Assembly (NCBI GenBank): GCA_900552885.1
Contig: USBM01000114.1
Location: 1 to 6,989 of the forward strand
Length of the DNA: 6,989 nt
DNA from: an uncultured Clostridium sp.
GTDB lineage: Bacteria; Bacillota; Clostridia; Lachnospirales; Lachnospiraceae
Direction of reading: 5' to 3'
The position numbers were made by a program, and so were the translations under genes. This document shows positions 5,892 to 6,989 of the stretch, one piece after another (the stretch's first letter is position 1; every line of letters begins with the position of its first letter). The notes beneath the pieces are model-generated. The model made no database searches, was not told the DNA's origin, and saw only the letters and a program-made list of their open reading frames with translations.

Positions 5892-6989
5892 TCAGGCATA
5901 ATCGTTAAAGAGAAGACCTGAGTATTTGGATGGCAGATACGGATTCGGGTAAGTGTTTGTTGTGTTCGGATAGGTGACAACGACCTTGTCAATATAATCG
6001 AGCGGATTCAGGATCATCTTCTCGGTTACACGGTGGATGTCTGTGCGAAAATCTGACAGATCCTGGTCAAACAGTTCTTTGACCTGCAGAGGATCGGCCT
6101 CTTCTGAGCGTGTCAGATATCCGTCAGCATCTGTCTGTATGCCGGCATTGGTGAGGGCATCCTGGTGACGCCGTGTAATACCGGTGATATCATGAAAGAG
6201 CCGGCTGGCACCTTTCTGTTGAAAACCGTTCTTTGCGATGTCTATCAGATCATTGTAGGATGCAAGAAAATTATCAAGCTTGTCTGCGATCTTATCTTCA
6301 TCCGGAGTAAGATACACGGTTACGGGATCGTCAGAAGCCGCCAGAAGATCAACATCTAAAGAATGATTGAGAGAAATCCGATTGCTGACAGATGTATGTT
6401 CAACGTCATTAATGTAGAATTGCGCATTTGATGGCATGGTGTCAATCTGGTCTAATCCAAGTGCGTTGGTCATGTCATTTTCGATATAAGTTTCATCAAA
6501 ATGAAATCGTAAGTTGCCGTCTTCCGGAAGACCGACTGCATCAGAACGCAATACAAGTGCACTGGTTCCGTCTATACGGTTGTTGCGGGTGGATGCATGG
6601 ATTCCGATGTGATTGCTATTGATGGAATTGGCAAGATTACGCTGAATCTGTTGATTCGTATCAGTCGCATTGACCTTTAGGTTAAAGGTATATTGATTCT
6701 GTCCTGTTGCAATTCCTAAGGAATAATTGCCGGGAGAAAATGAAGATTCACCACTTGGCAGATAATGTCCCACATTGATCTGACCGGTTGCAAGCTGTTT
6801 GACCTTAATGGATAATTTATCCGGTAAGTCATCAGAAACGTGATTGCGTAAGCCGGCATATAATACACTTTCATTTGAAGAGACGGCTTTCATCTCGTTA
6901 CGGGAATCTTCATCGCCGCTTAAGGATTCGCTGTCATTTTCCAGGGACATGGCAGCCTCTTTGATGCCGATCGTATACGTCTGGACAAC
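5892..6989 (-). CDS. FliD-like flagellar cap/hook-associated family protein, 3' part
   Basis: The frame is open to the right edge, so this is the C-terminal 365 residues of a longer protein; the ATG at 6948-6950 is internal (preceded in frame by YTIGIKEAA). Numbering from the first visible residue, the order of elements follows FliD: LSIKVKQLATGQ (59-70), a beta-rich stretch with GNYSLGI (87-93), helix to NSINSN (121-126), an IN-type segment with AQFYINDVEHTSVSNRI (189-205), then DKIADKLDNFLASYNDLID (232-250) and AGIQTDADGYL (282-292). FliD caps the filament and directs flagellin assembly. What is odd is the end: after the FLASYNDL helix only about 115 residues remain, finishing in a Tyr/Pro/Asn-rich tail (YPNPYLPSKYSGLLFNDYA) rather than the long coiled-coil D0 of true FliD. 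From memory, related Lachnospiraceae proteins with this tail exist, often called hypothetical or FliD-like, so it may be a paralogue of the real cap. The gene converges on flagellin. Confidence 0.75.
   Translation of the reverse strand, partial: VVQTYTIGIKEAAMSLENDSESLSGDEDSRNEMKAVSSNESVLYAGLRNHVSDDLPDKLSIKVKQLATGQINVGHYLPSGESSFSPGNYSLGIATGQNQYTFNLKVNATDTNQQIQRNLANSINSNHIGIHASTRNNRIDGTSALVLRSDAVGLPEDGNLRFHFDETYIENDMTNALGLDQIDTMPSNAQFYINDVEHTSVSNRISLNHSLDVDLLAASDDPVTVYLTPDEDKIADKLDNFLASYNDLIDIAKNGFQQKGASRLFHDITGITRRHQDALTNAGIQTDADGYLTRSEEADPLQVKELFDQDLSDFRTDIHRVTEKMILNPLDYIDKVVVTYPNTTNTYPNPYLPSKYSGLLFNDYA

Noticed and set aside
6428..6622. 64-codon plus-strand frame inside the FliD-like gene (also 6165-6359)
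   Set aside because: Both are antisense shadows with Cys/Trp-rich unusual composition and no translation signals, within a frame that matches FliD.

Overview
The window looks like a piece of a flagellar locus from a motile member of the Clostridia, most likely a Lachnospiraceae gut or rumen bacterium (Roseburia, Agathobacter, Lachnospira or a relative). This rests on three things. The flagellin has Firmicutes-type D0/D1 ends. Both plus-strand genes have strong GAGGTGA ribosome binding sites. The two companion genes belong to flagellar families that I associate mainly with that group. The genus is inferred, not shown.

Positions 1-816 hold no gene I can support. The stretch contains a striking 113-bp imperfect foldback (60-172), a second perfect 15-bp inverted repeat (525-586), small hairpins, and some short protein-like open frames on the minus strand without credible starts. 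A probable sigma-28 (SigD/FliA) promoter at 744-770 ends it.

Positions 817-4281 (+) encode a 1154-residue protein. Its C-terminal domain reads like the FliK/hook-length-control C-terminal fold, and its very long, mostly helical middle fits the DUF6240-type flagellar proteins of Lachnospiraceae. Positions 4371-5765 (+) encode a 464-residue flagellin. It has its own near-perfect sigma-28 promoter, whose -10 box is written in the last codons of the upstream gene, and an approximately 86-nt leader with three AGGA motifs that could be CsrA targets. A strong hairpin terminator at 5780-5822, T-rich on both strands, closes the flagellin unit.

Positions 5892-6989 (-) hold the last 365 codons of a convergent FliD-like gene that enters from the right edge. 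It keeps the FliD N-domain/IN-motif core but ends in a short Y/P/N-rich tail instead of the usual long coiled coil.

All three products are probably substrates or accessories of the flagellar type III export apparatus: a hook-length or export-related protein, the filament subunit, and a cap or hook-associated relative. The promoters suggest late-class (sigma-28) expression for the two plus-strand genes. No mobile element, CRISPR array, tRNA or rRNA was seen.
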